Notes under the pieces: model-generated | What the model was told of the DNA's origin: nothing | Database searches by the model: none | The model's input: only the letters and a program-made list of their open reading frames with translations | Part shown: piece after piece, positions 34,794-43,356 of the stretch | How the letters are laid out: every line of letters begins with the position of its first letter | Position numbering within the stretch: the stretch's first letter is position 1 | NCBI GenBank assembly: GCA_937973635.1 | Contig: CALJJZ010000017.1 | Span: forward strand, 1 to 64,000 | Length of the DNA: 64,000 nucleotides | Source of the DNA: an uncultured Bacillota bacterium | GTDB lineage: Bacteria; Bacillota; Dethiobacteria; DTU022; UBA8154 | Reading direction: 5' to 3' | Position numbers and translations under genes: made by a program

Positions 34794-35600
34794 ATGAAAG
34801 GAGGCAGGTGCGGCCGCAGGCCGTACCACAAAGTGATGAAAATCGTTTTCCATGATGCTTTCCTGCAGCGCTATACCAGCGACCCCGCCGCAGCTGAGGG
34901 CAGGCTGGATCAAGCCCTGGCCAGGGCAAAGGAGCGCTATGAGCTGGTTACCCCTTCCCCTTGTACAGAGGAGGAGCTGCGCCGCGTCCATACGGCCTAC
35001 CATATTGAGTATGTGCGCCAGGATATGTCTGTTTACCCAGTGGCTTTGCTGGCGGCCGGGGCGGCCCTGGAGGCTGCCCGCCTGGCCGTCTCCGGCGAGC
35101 CGGCCTTTGCCCTTTGCCGTCCTCCCGGGCATCATGCCAGCCCCGATTCCTGCTGGGGTTTTTGCTATTTCAACAATGTGGCGGTAGCTGTAAAAGACCT
35201 GCTGGAGCGGGAAATGGTCAAGCAAGTGTTAATTGTAGATTTTGATCTCCATTTTGGTGACGGTACGGCCAACACTTTTAAAGACGTGGCAGCCGTGACT
35301 TACCTGCATCCCGGGGGGGCAAACAGCCGGAAATTCCTGGAGCACCTGCAGGATTTTCTGGCGAAAGAAGAGGCCGACTTGGTAGCTGTTTCCGCCGGTT
35401 TTGACCGGCATCTGGACGACTGGGGAGGGCTTTTGTCCACCGGAGATTACGAAGAGATTGGCCGCCTCCTGGGAAGCTTTGCCCGGGCCCGTTGCCGCGG
35501 GCGTATTTTTGCCGCCCTGGAGGGGGGTTACAACCATCGTTCCCTGGCCGAGGCTTTCGCCGCCTTTTGTGCCGGCGTGGAAGCAGGCCTCGGCTCCTGA
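34794..35600 (+). CDS. Histone-deacetylase superfamily hydrolase (AcuC/AphA-like)
   Basis: Zinc-dependent deacetylase or amidohydrolase of 268 residues. Signatures are LCRPPGHHASPDSCWGFCYF near residue 107 with the catalytic His pair, VDFDLHFGDGT near residue 149 with the Asp/His metal ligands, and ALEGGYNHRSLAEA near the C-terminus. Bacterial members act on acetylpolyamines, acetoin-related or other small acyl-amides; the substrate here is unknown. The homologous part starts at MKIVFHD (34836). ATG 34794 has AAAAGGG upstream and is used here, but an AAAGGAGG just inside the frame makes the start uncertain. Confidence 0.87.
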   Translation: MKGGRCGRRPYHKVMKIVFHDAFLQRYTSDPAAAEGRLDQALARAKERYELVTPSPCTEEELRRVHTAYHIEYVRQDMSVYPVALLAAGAALEAARLAVSGEPAFALCRPPGHHASPDSCWGFCYFNNVAVAVKDLLEREMVKQVLIVDFDLHFGDGTANTFKDVAAVTYLHPGGANSRKFLEHLQDFLAKEEADLVAVSAGFDRHLDDWGGLLSTGDYEEIGRLLGSFARARCRGRIFAALEGGYNHRSLAEAFAAFCAGVEAGLGS

Positions 35601-35704
35601 GTTTTGCTTTGAGCAAATTTAACTATGCGTTTTTCTTTATTTGTGTTATTATGTTTTTAAAAGTATAACGAAAAAGGATCAATCGGGAAGGAAGAGGGCA
35701 AAAT

Positions 35705-36577
35705 ATGGATAAACTCGTACTCGGACTGCCGGCGGGCAGCCTGCAGCAAACAACGATGGAGATTTTTAAAAAAGCAGGCTTTAATATTTACGTCCATGAC
35801 CGTTCCTATTTCCCCTATATTGACGACGAGGAGATAGAGTGCATCCTCATCAGGGCGCAGGAGATCCCCCGCTATGTGCAGGGCGGGGTGCTTGATGCCG
35901 GTATCTCGGGCAAAGACTGGATTATGGAGACAAAGGCGGACGTGCTGGAGGTGGCCGAATTCCGTTATTCCCGCCAGGGGATGCGCCCGGTAAGACTGGT
36001 GCTGGCCGTGCCTGACAGCTCCCCCATCAAGAGCGTCAAAGATCTGCAGGGCAAAAAGATTGCCACGGAGCTGGTAGAGGTAACAAAGCAGTTTCTACAT
36101 AAAAACAATGTTCAGGCCGAAGTGGAGTTTTCCTGGGGCGCCACCGAGGTCAAACCACCGGTGCTGGTTGACGCCATTGCCGAACTAACGGAGACGGGCC
36201 GTTCCCTTAAAGCCAACAACCTGCGTATTCTGGAGACCGTTCTCGAATCGACGCCGCGGTTTATCGTTAACCGGGAAAGCTGGCAAGTGCGCTGGAAGAA
36301 AAATAAGATTGAACAGGTTGTTACCCTGCTGCGCGGGGCCATGCTGGCGGAAGAAAAGGTGGGGCTGAAGATGAATATCCATAAGGACAACCTGCAGCGT
36401 GTCCTTTATCTGCTGCCGGCCCTGCGCAAGCCTACGATCTCGTCCCTGCAGGACGAGGAGTGGGTGGCGGTGGAGACGGTGATCGACGAAAAACTGGTGC
36501 GGGATCTGGTGCACAGGCTCAAGGAGGCAGGGGCGGAAGGGATTATCGAATACTCCCTAAATAAAATTATTCCCTGA
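35705..36577 (+). CDS. hisG: ATP phosphoribosyltransferase, long form
   Basis: First enzyme of histidine synthesis, joining ATP and PRPP to phosphoribosyl-ATP. 290 residues with two periplasmic-binding-protein-like catalytic lobes, the PRPP loop [16 protein letters not shown] near residue 160, and a C-terminal regulatory domain (about residues 215-290), so it is the long, histidine-inhibited form that needs no HisZ. GGAAGGAAGAGGG precedes ATG 35705. No other histidine gene is near; it stands ahead of the molybdenum hydroxylase maturation genes, a link I cannot explain. Confidence 0.88.
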   Translation: MDKLVLGLPAGSLQQTTMEIFKKAGFNIYVHDRSYFPYIDDEEIECILIRAQEIPRYVQGGVLDAGISGKDWIMETKADVLEVAEFRYSRQGMRPVRLVLAVPDSSPIKSVKDLQGKKIATELVEVTKQFLHKNNVQAEVEFSWGATEVKPPVLVDAIAELTETGRSLKANNLRILETVLESTPRFIVNRESWQVRWKKNKIEQVVTLLRGAMLAEEKVGLKMNIHKDNLQRVLYLLPALRKPTISSLQDEEWVAVETVIDEKLVRDLVHRLKEAGAEGIIEYSLNKIIP

Positions 36578-36648
36578 TGAGGCCGGGAGCTAACCGCGGT
36601 AAAGCATATTATTGATTCAAGGCTCTAAAGGGAGAGGGTGGAGAGGAG

Positions 36649-37479
36649 ATGGCCTTGCCGAACCGGGTAATGATCAAAGGAGCCGGAGATCTGGCCAGCG
36701 GTGTGGCCCACCGCCTGCATCGCTCTGGCTTTAATATTGCCATGCTGGAGCTGCCCCGGCCCCTGGTGGTGCGTACTACCGTGGCCTTTGCCAGCAGCGT
36801 TTACCAGGGGGAGATGGAAGTGGAGGGAGTAAGGGCCCGTCTGGCCCCGCGTACAGACGAGCCGGATCTTTACTGGAAGGAGGGTGTGATTCCTGTTTAT
36901 GTGGATCCGCAAGGGGAGCTGATCTCCCGCCTTTGCCCCCACGTGCTTATCGATGCTACTATGGCCAAGCGCAATGTGACGGGGACACGCCTTGATGACG
37001 CCCCTATTGTGATCGGCCTGGGTCCCGGCTTTACGGCACCTCGGGACGTCCATGCCGTGGTGGAGACAAAACGGGGGCACGACCTGGGGAGGGTAATCTT
37101 TGAAGGGACAGCGGCGCCAAATACGGGCGTGCCCGGCGAGGTTGCCGGTTATGCGGCGGAACGGCTGCTGCGTGCCCCCGCCGCCGGGATTTTCAGGCCG
37201 CAGCGTGCCATTGGCGAGCTGGTGCAGGCCGGAGAGACAGTGGCTTTTGTCAACGGTAATGCGGTGGTGGCGGCCATTGATGGCATGGTGCGGGGAATGC
37301 TTTTTCCCGGCCTGACGGTGGAAAAGGGGATGAAAGTGGGGGATATCGACCCCCGCGGCCGGGAAGTGGATTGTTATACCATCTCTGATAAAGCCAGGGC
37401 AGTGGCCGGGGGAGTGCTGGAGGCGATCCTCTATCTCTGGTTTAAAGGGGGCAGCTCCCGGCGGCGCCCTTTGGACTAG
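36649..37479 (+). CDS. yqeB: YqeB/EF2563-family selenium-dependent molybdenum hydroxylase accessory protein
   Basis: 276 residues. Begins with a dinucleotide-binding-like VMIKGAGDLASGVAHRLHRS and contains ATMAKRNVTGTRLDDAPIVI and GLGPGFTAPRDVHAVVETKR, the pattern of the YqeB family (EF2563). In genomes this family marks molybdenum hydroxylases with a labile selenium at the molybdenum, such as nicotinate dehydrogenase and selenium-dependent xanthine dehydrogenase. Its exact step in maturation is unknown. ATG 36649 has GGAGAGGAG upstream. It opens a set of four maturation or regulatory genes and fits the nicotinate dehydrogenase operon encoded 6 kb downstream. Confidence 0.85.
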   Translation: MALPNRVMIKGAGDLASGVAHRLHRSGFNIAMLELPRPLVVRTTVAFASSVYQGEMEVEGVRARLAPRTDEPDLYWKEGVIPVYVDPQGELISRLCPHVLIDATMAKRNVTGTRLDDAPIVIGLGPGFTAPRDVHAVVETKRGHDLGRVIFEGTAAPNTGVPGEVAGYAAERLLRAPAAGIFRPQRAIGELVQAGETVAFVNGNAVVAAIDGMVRGMLFPGLTVEKGMKVGDIDPRGREVDCYTISDKARAVAGGVLEAILYLWFKGGSSRRRPLD

Positions 37480-37547
37480 ACCCCGGCAGGAGGCAAATAC
37501 TGCGGTTTTTAACCTGCGCCTTTTGCCTGGAAGGAGTGTTTTTGCTG

Positions 37548-38585
37548 ATGAAAATGTACCATCTGGAAACGGAAAAAGCTGTAGGCCGTATCATCTGCCA
37601 CGACATTACCAAGATAGAAAAGGGAGTCTTTAAGGGGGCCCTTTTTAAAAAAGGGCACCGTATCCGCAGCGAGGATGTGGAACCGCTCCTCTGTCTGGGT
37701 AAAAAACATATCTATGCCCTGGAGCTGGAAGCAGGGGAGCTGCATGAAGACGACGCAAGCAGGCGCATTGCCTGCGCCCTGGCCGGCCCCGGCCTGGAGG
37801 TCGGAGATCCGTCTGAAGGGCGCCTGGACCTCAGCGCAGCCCGGGACGGCCTTTTAAAAATAGACGTGGAGCGGCTGCAGCGCATCAACTCTGTGCCTGA
37901 CGTGGTTGTAGCCACTTTGCATAGCGGCACTCCCGTAAAGGCGGGGGAAAAGGTAGCCGGTGCCAAGGTTATCCCTCTGGTAGTCCGTGAAGAAACGGTG
38001 GAGGCTGTGGAAAGGATATGTCAGGAAAGGGAGCTGCCGCCTCTCCAGGTGCGGCCTTACCTGCCGCTGAAACTGGGTGGCGTGATTACGGGGAGAGAAG
38101 TGGTGGAGGGCCGGGTCAAAGATGGTTTTGCCCCGGTGCTGGCCCAGAAAGCTGCTGCCTTTAACCTGGCTCCGCCCCTTATCCGCTTTGCCGGCGACGA
38201 TGCGGACCTCATTGCCGCAGCCATAGGGGAACTTTTGCAGGAGGGGTGCGAGCTGGTAATTGTTACCGGCGGCATGTCCGTGGATCCCGATGATGTGACC
38301 CCTGCGGGGATTAAAAAAACGGGGGCGCGTGTGGTGAAGTACGGGGCACCGGCTCTGCCCGGGGCCATGTTCCTTTTGGCCTACAGGGAGGGGGTACCCC
38401 TCATCGGCCTGCCTGCCTGCGCCATGTATTTTCAAAATACGGTGCTGGATCTCCTACTGCCCCGCCTGTTGGCCGGAGAGGAGGTCACCGCCGCGGAGAT
38501 TGCGGCCCTGGGACACGGCGGGCTCTGCCGCCGCTGCGACACCTGCTTCTTCCCCCATTGTTCATTTGGTAAAGGAGGGTCTTGA
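37548..38585 (+). CDS. MoeA/MoaB-like molybdopterin-binding protein
   Basis: About 345 residues. An N-terminal MoeA-like region (KMYHLETEKAVGRIICHDIT) precedes a MoaB/Mog-like molybdopterin-binding domain with ELVIVTGGMSVDPDDVTPAG near residue 240 and GVPLIGLPACAMYFQNTVLD near residue 290. It ends with a Cys cluster, CRRCDTCFFPHC, that may bind a metal. The protein probably acts late in cofactor processing for molybdenum hydroxylases. AAGGAG precedes the start region: ATG 37548 is used, TTG 37542 has tighter spacing. The stop overlaps the xdhC start (TGATG). Confidence 0.83.
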   Translation: MKMYHLETEKAVGRIICHDITKIEKGVFKGALFKKGHRIRSEDVEPLLCLGKKHIYALELEAGELHEDDASRRIACALAGPGLEVGDPSEGRLDLSAARDGLLKIDVERLQRINSVPDVVVATLHSGTPVKAGEKVAGAKVIPLVVREETVEAVERICQERELPPLQVRPYLPLKLGGVITGREVVEGRVKDGFAPVLAQKAAAFNLAPPLIRFAGDDADLIAAAIGELLQEGCELVIVTGGMSVDPDDVTPAGIKKTGARVVKYGAPALPGAMFLLAYREGVPLIGLPACAMYFQNTVLDLLLPRLLAGEEVTAAEIAALGHGGLCRRCDTCFFPHCSFGKGGS

Positions 38586-39400
38586 TGTTTTGCGGCCATC
38601 TGTATGCGGAATTGTTGAACAGAGTAGAACGGGAGGAGACGGTGGCCCTGGTCACGGTGCTGGAAACAAAGGGCTCCGCCCCGGGCAAAGCTGGTTTTAA
38701 GATGCTTGTGGACGCCGACGGCCAGACCCTGGGCACCGTAGGCGGTGGGCTACTAGAAGCGACGGTGATCAAGGATGCCATGGAAGCGATGCAAGAAAGG
38801 AAATCACGCCTTTTAAGCTATACTTTGGACCGGGACAGGGCAGGAGGGCTGGGGATGATCTGCGGCGGAGAAGCAAAGGTATTTATCGACGTAATCGCTG
38901 CGCCGGAAACCCTGCTCATTGCCGGTGCGGGGCATGTAGCCCAGCCCCTGGCCGCCATGGGCGCCATTTTGGGCTTTAAAGTGGTTGTGGTGGATGACCG
39001 GGAGGATTTTTGCAACAGCGAACGTTTCCCCACGGCCTCCCGGTGCCTGGTGGGGGATATAGGGGAGCTGCTGGCGGCAGAGAAGATCACCGCCCGCACC
39101 TACATTGTGATTATTACGCGGGGGCATCTCTACGACCAGGTGGCCCTGGAAAAAACCATCAACTCCCCGGCAAGCTACATCGGCATGATCGGCAGCAGGA
39201 AAAAAGTGAAGACCATCTTTAACGAATTGCGGCAAAAAGGCGTTGCCGAGGAGAAAATTGCCCGGGTCTATGCCCCTATCGGTCTAGAAATCGGTGCCAA
39301 AACGGCGGAAGAGATCGCCGTGAGCATCCTGGCGGAAATCATCGCCCATAAGTACGGCAAAACTAATAAAAAGAAGGACGCCGCGCCGGTGCCGTCCTGA
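38585..39400 (+). CDS. XdhC/CoxI family molybdenum hydroxylase maturation protein
   Basis: 271 residues. XdhC proteins bind the molybdenum cofactor, assist its sulfuration (or selenation in related systems) and insert it into xanthine-dehydrogenase-type enzymes. The N-terminal domain has TVLETKGSAPGKAGFKMLVD and GTVGGGLLEA; the C-terminal Rossmann domain has LLIAGAGHVAQPLAAMGAI and YIGMIGSRKKVKTIF. ATG 38585 is six bases after AAAGGAGGG and overlaps the previous stop. It is a likely maturation partner of the Ndh enzyme. Confidence 0.9.
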   Translation: MFCGHLYAELLNRVEREETVALVTVLETKGSAPGKAGFKMLVDADGQTLGTVGGGLLEATVIKDAMEAMQERKSRLLSYTLDRDRAGGLGMICGGEAKVFIDVIAAPETLLIAGAGHVAQPLAAMGAILGFKVVVVDDREDFCNSERFPTASRCLVGDIGELLAAEKITARTYIVIITRGHLYDQVALEKTINSPASYIGMIGSRKKVKTIFNELRQKGVAEEKIARVYAPIGLEIGAKTAEEIAVSILAEIIAHKYGKTNKKKDAAPVPS

Positions 39401-39460
39401 GCAGCGTCTCTCATGCCGGAGCCGTTTTAGTCCTCTGATCGGGGGAAGGCGGGAATTATT

Positions 39461-39850
39461 TTGAAACAGATTGATTACAATTATAAATTATGGCTGGAGG
39501 TTAAAGGGGAAAAAGTTTTTGGCGACGGCCCCCTGGATATCCTGCAGCGGGTGGAGAAAACCGGGTCGCTGCGCCAGGCCGCAGCGGAGATAAATATGTC
39601 CTACAGCCAGGCCTGGCGGCTGCTCCGTTCCCTGGAAAAGGGGCTGGGTTGCACCCTGCTGATTAAAAGAGCGGGGGGAGAAAAAGGAGGCGGTTCTCTG
39701 CTCACGGAGGAAGCCCGGGAGCTGATGCAGCGCTACCTTTCCTTTCGCCACGGCGCCCGGGCCGCCCTGCAGGCCGTGTTTGAGCAGCACTTTTTAAAAA
39801 GCCGTTACCCTGGGGAAGGCCCGGGGAGCAGTGAAGACAATTACAGCTGA
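39461..39850 (+). CDS. ModE-like winged-helix regulator (no molybdate-binding domain)
   Basis: 129 residues consisting of the LysR/ModE-type winged helix: DILQRVEKTGSLRQAAAEIN followed by MSYSQAWRLLRSLEKGLGCT, the N-terminal half of ModE. The C-terminal TOBE/MOP molybdate sensor of full ModE is absent, which is common in the COG2005 short family. Start is TTG 39461 with a weak upstream GGGGGAAGG. Its place beside molybdenum hydroxylase maturation genes suggests it controls them. Confidence 0.82.
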   Translation: MKQIDYNYKLWLEVKGEKVFGDGPLDILQRVEKTGSLRQAAAEINMSYSQAWRLLRSLEKGLGCTLLIKRAGGEKGGGSLLTEEARELMQRYLSFRHGARAALQAVFEQHFLKSRYPGEGPGSSEDNYS

Positions 39851-39855
39851 AAGAT

Positions 39856-41862
39856 GTGAAACCGTTGTTTCCTGTAGAAAACCCGGTTTATATTTTTGCC
39901 ATTGCCGTTACGGTTTTTTCCCTGGCGCCCAAACTTACGCGGTTGTTCAGGGTGCCGGACATTATTGGCCTCATCCTGGCGGGTGTCCTCCTTGGCCCCC
40001 ATGCCCTCAATGTCCTGGCGCTGGATTCCAGCATTATCCTCCTGGGCACGGTGGGGACGCTCTACATCATGTTCCTCTCAGGCCTGAGCCTGAGTTTCAG
40101 CGATTTTAAACGGGCGGCGAAACGCAGCCTCACCTTTGGCCTCTTGACTTTTGCCATCCCTCAATCCCTCGGTATTTTAACGGCCCTTGTTATTTTAAAG
40201 CAGGACTGGCCCGCTGCCATCCTGCTGGCGAGTATGTATGCCTCCCATACCCTTCTGGCCTACCCTATTGTCAGCAGGCTGGGGCTGAAAAAATCGGAGC
40301 CGGTGGTTGTTGCCGTGGGGGGCACTCTGATCACAAACTTCCTGGCCCTTTCTGTCCTTTCGTTCATTGCCGCCTCCGTGGGGGGGGAGTTAAACCTTTA
40401 TTTCTGGGTCAGGATTATCGGCTCCTACCTTTTTTTTGTGCTGATTATGTTTTTGCTTATGCCCCTGGCCGGGCGGTGGCTTTTCAGCAGGGTGGAGAAC
40501 GAAGGGGTGGCCCAGTTTTTACTGGTCCTGGCCTGGCTCTTTATTTCTGCCAGTATGGCCCAGTTGCTGGGAATTGAACCTGTGATCGGCGCTTTTTTTG
40601 CAGGACTTTCCCTTAACCGTTTTGTCCTCCAGGGCTCCCCCCTGCAAAACCGCATTGATTTTGTAGGCAATATCCTCTTTATACCTTATTTTTTAATTTA
40701 TGTGGGGATGATTGTGGACCTGCGCGTATTATCCGGCGGCGGGGAAGCGTGGCTCTTTGTCATTACATTAGCAGGGACGGCTACGGCGGCCAAATGGCTG
40801 GCAGCCTTTTTTACGCAGCAGCTTTTCCGCTATACCCCGGCACAGAGGGACGTGATCTTTGGCCTCAGCAATGCCCAGGCGGTCAATACCCTGGCGGCGG
40901 TGCTGGTGGGCTACAAGATCGGGCTTTTCGGAGAACATATTTTAAACGGGACAATCGTGATGATCTTGTTTACCTGTGTTGTCAGCGCTTATATGGTTGA
41001 AAGCCGGGGCCGGGTGATGGCGCTGCAGGAGGAGATAAAGGGGGATGGGGGCCTCGGGGTGATGCGGCCGGACCATATTCTTATCCCTGTAGCCTATCCC
41101 GAGCTTGTGCCCCGCCTGGTGGAGCTGGCCCATCTGCTTAAAAAAGAAGACCGGGAAACCATCCTTTACCCCCTGTCGGTGGTCAAGGATCTGGAGGACG
41201 CAGAGGTGGAGCTCGTCCGGGCCAGGAAAATGTTGGATTATGTCATGGAATATGCAGGGGGCACCGATTCCTGTGCCCAGGCCATTGCCAGGATCGACGC
41301 CGATGTCCCCAGCGGCATTATTAGGACGGCCAGGGAGATTGGGGCCACAAAAGTCGTGATCGGCTGGTCCAATGAAAAAAGGAAATATGACTCTTCTTTC
41401 AATAAAATTGCCGAGAAGTTAATCGAAGAGTGCCCGGCAAGCATCGTGGTGGGGAACCTGCTGGCACCCCTTAACGTGGTTAAAAAGGTGCGCCTCTTTA
41501 TGCCCCTGCATGCGGAAAGGGAAAACGGCTTTGCGGCCTGCCTTGCTGCCTGGGCGAATTTAATTAACAGGCTGCGGGTCCCGGCAAGGATTTATAGCTT
41601 TGCCACCACGCTGGCCGTCGCCAAGGAGTACCTCCAGCACTATGGAATCAAAGAGCCCCTTTTCTACTGCGTGGAAGAGGACCTCGCTTCTGCCTGGCAG
41701 AATTTCCAGGAAGCCCTGGAGAAAGACGAGATGCTCACCCTTTTTGGCGCCAGGCCCGGCAGCATCTCCTGGGCTAATTCCCAATTCAGGATTACCTCCA
41801 GCGCCGTCCGCGCTTTGCCTAAAATTAGTTTTGTCTTCTTTTACCCGGAAAGAAGCGCCTGA
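39856..41862 (+). CDS. CPA2-type cation:proton antiporter with C-terminal cytosolic domain
   Basis: 668 residues. The first 390 or so form about 12 membrane helices of the Na+(K+)/H+ exchanger family: IIGLILAGVLLGPHALNVL near residue 35, ALVILKQDWPAAILLASMYA near residue 110 and GIEPVIGAFFAGLSLNRFVL near residue 240. The remaining part is cytosolic with two universal-stress-like repeats (PDHILIPVAYPELVPRLVEL; KVVIGWSNEKRKYDSSFNKI). GTG 39856 gives the full N-terminus but has only a weak ribosome site (GAAAG). It ends six bases from the convergent fxsA gene. Ion specificity cannot be read. Confidence 0.85.
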   Translation: MKPLFPVENPVYIFAIAVTVFSLAPKLTRLFRVPDIIGLILAGVLLGPHALNVLALDSSIILLGTVGTLYIMFLSGLSLSFSDFKRAAKRSLTFGLLTFAIPQSLGILTALVILKQDWPAAILLASMYASHTLLAYPIVSRLGLKKSEPVVVAVGGTLITNFLALSVLSFIAASVGGELNLYFWVRIIGSYLFFVLIMFLLMPLAGRWLFSRVENEGVAQFLLVLAWLFISASMAQLLGIEPVIGAFFAGLSLNRFVLQGSPLQNRIDFVGNILFIPYFLIYVGMIVDLRVLSGGGEAWLFVITLAGTATAAKWLAAFFTQQLFRYTPAQRDVIFGLSNAQAVNTLAAVLVGYKIGLFGEHILNGTIVMILFTCVVSAYMVESRGRVMALQEEIKGDGGLGVMRPDHILIPVAYPELVPRLVELAHLLKKEDRETILYPLSVVKDLEDAEVELVRARKMLDYVMEYAGGTDSCAQAIARIDADVPSGIIRTAREIGATKVVIGWSNEKRKYDSSFNKIAEKLIEECPASIVVGNLLAPLNVVKKVRLFMPLHAERENGFAACLAAWANLINRLRVPARIYSFATTLAVAKEYLQHYGIKEPLFYCVEEDLASAWQNFQEALEKDEMLTLFGARPGSISWANSQFRITSSAVRALPKISFVFFYPERSA

Positions 41863-41868
41863 GGCTGC

Positions 41869-42264
41869 TTAAAAATGGTGGAAAAAATAAACATCTCCCC
41901 CCTCCAGCTTTGTTCTAAGGAAACGCAAAACTATTTTTTTGTACAGCTTACGCGTGCAAGGCAGCAGCAGAGAGAACCCCAGGGCGTCCGTAATCAAGCC
42001 GGGGGTAAGGAGCAGGGCGCCGCCCACGAGGATACAGGCGCCGTCCAGAATTTCTTCTGTTGGGAGTCGGCCCGCCGTAAGTTCCCGCTGCATCCGTGCC
42101 AGGACCTGCAGACCCTGGGAGCGGGCCAGGATTACGCCCAAAAAACCTGTGGCCGCTACCAGGAAGATGGTGGGCCAGGTGCCGATCAGTTTACCTGCTT
42201 CAATCAGGAGCAACAGCTCCAGGAGCGGGACAAGGGTAAATAAAAGCAACAGTTGTATTAGCAT
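41869..42264 (-). CDS. fxsA: FxsA family membrane protein
   Basis: 131 residues with an N-terminal helix VPLLELLLLIEAGKLIGTWP, a second helix with GFLGVILARSQGLQVLARMQ, and a third (GALLLTPGLITDALGFSLLL), the layout of FxsA. E. coli FxsA overproduction relieves exclusion of phage T7 by the F plasmid; its normal role is unknown. Convergent with the antiporter gene and divergent from the IclR gene. The 42265-42526 gap otherwise holds an IclR-type operator. Confidence 0.9.
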   Translation of the reverse strand: MLIQLLLLFTLVPLLELLLLIEAGKLIGTWPTIFLVAATGFLGVILARSQGLQVLARMQRELTAGRLPTEEILDGACILVGGALLLTPGLITDALGFSLLLPCTRKLYKKIVLRFLRTKLEGGDVYFFHHF

Positions 42265-42478
42265 TTTTTAACCCTTTCTCAAAGCGGTATTATGGGGGCG
42301 GTGCGCCGCCCGCCAGGGTATTATAGCAAAAATCTCCCCTGTATGCCACCTATACCTCCGTGTTGCTGCTCTGACCGTCCTGCCATAGGGTCGGCGGGGT
42401 GCGGCAAAAATTTTTTTCTTTCAGGCAGGAATATTGAACAGGCCGGAGAAATATTTAAAACAAAGATTATAAACCAGT

Positions 42479-42495
42479 GGTTCAATATATGAACC
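42479..42495. promoter_or_regulatory. Candidate operator for the nicotinate-cluster IclR regulator
   Basis: GGTTCA (42479-42484) and TGAACC (42490-42495) form a perfect inverted repeat around five A/T bases, 31 bases upstream of the IclR start. The form and place fit an IclR autoregulatory operator. I did not find an obvious second copy before the aldehyde dehydrogenase gene. Confidence 0.55.
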
Positions 42496-42526
42496 ATAAT
42501 TGGGCGCATAGGGGTGAGGGGTAGCT

Positions 42527-43306
42527 ATGCAAGAAGGAAAGGGCACAAAATCTCTGGCCGTTGCCCTAGGCCTGCTGGATTATTTTACAGAGGAGCGGCT
42601 GCAGCTCGGCCTCTCCGCCCTGGCCAGGCTGTCCGGACTCCCCAAAGCCAATGTCTTCAGGCACCTCCTTGCCCTGGAGGAGAAGGGTTACATCAAGCAG
42701 GACGCGGCGACCAAGAAATACCAGCTCGGTTTTAAGCCCCTGGAGCTGGCCTACCTTGTGAACAAGCAATTCAGTTTGAGGGACGTCGTGCTCCCGTACA
42801 TGAAAAGACTCAAAGAAGAAACAAACGAGACGGTATGCCTGCAGGTGGAGGACAGTGGCCGGGGGATCTGCATTGAGCGCCTCGAGTCCAACAACAGGCT
42901 CCTTTACCTGCCGCCCCTGGGCAGCCGGGAATACCTTCATGCGGGGGCCTCCCGCAAGGTGCTGCTGGCTTTCCTGCCGGAAGAGCGCATCGCGGAGATC
43001 ATCGACGCCGGTTTGCCTGCGGTCACGGCGAAAACGGTAACGGATCCGGAGCAGCTGCGCCGCGATCTTAAGCTCATCCGGGAAAAAGGCTATGCCGTCA
43101 CGGAGGAAGAACATGTGGAGGGGGTGAGTGCCATCTCCGCCCCTGTGCGGGGCAGGGACGGCAAAGTGGTGGCCAGCCTCTCCATCGTGGGGCCGGCCTT
43201 CCGTTTTAACCGCGAAAAGAAAGAAAAGTACCTGGAAAAGCTGCTGCAAACGGTAAGGGAAATTTCCAGGGAACTCGGTTATCTGCCCGCTGAGCAAAGG
43301 AACTAA
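42527..43306 (+). CDS. IclR family transcriptional regulator of the nicotinate cluster
   Basis: 259 residues. N-terminal winged helix with LSALARLSGLPKANVFRHLL (about residues 25-45), then an effector domain with ASRKVLLAFLPEERIAEII and GVSAISAPVRGRDGKVVASL. It is the first gene of the plus-strand set encoding nicotinate dehydrogenase, reductase, enamidase and transporter, so it likely responds to nicotinate or a pathway intermediate (inference). ATG 42527 is preceded by GAGGGG. It is a paralogue, not a copy, of the IclR at 4.8-5.6 kb. Confidence 0.9.
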   Translation: MQEGKGTKSLAVALGLLDYFTEERLQLGLSALARLSGLPKANVFRHLLALEEKGYIKQDAATKKYQLGFKPLELAYLVNKQFSLRDVVLPYMKRLKEETNETVCLQVEDSGRGICIERLESNNRLLYLPPLGSREYLHAGASRKVLLAFLPEERIAEIIDAGLPAVTAKTVTDPEQLRRDLKLIREKGYAVTEEEHVEGVSAISAPVRGRDGKVVASLSIVGPAFRFNREKKEKYLEKLLQTVREISRELGYLPAEQRN

Positions 43307-43356
43307 AATTTACATTTTAATTATTTTGTGTGGAAAGAAAGGGGAAGAAGCAGAAG

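Noticed and set aside
34794-34840. A structured ribosome-site arrangement like that of clpB at the deacetylase-like gene
   Set aside because: AAAGGAGG is 32 bases from ATG 34836 with a short TGCGGCCGCA palindrome between, but an in-frame upstream ATG at 34794 with its own weak ribosome site explains the data more simply.
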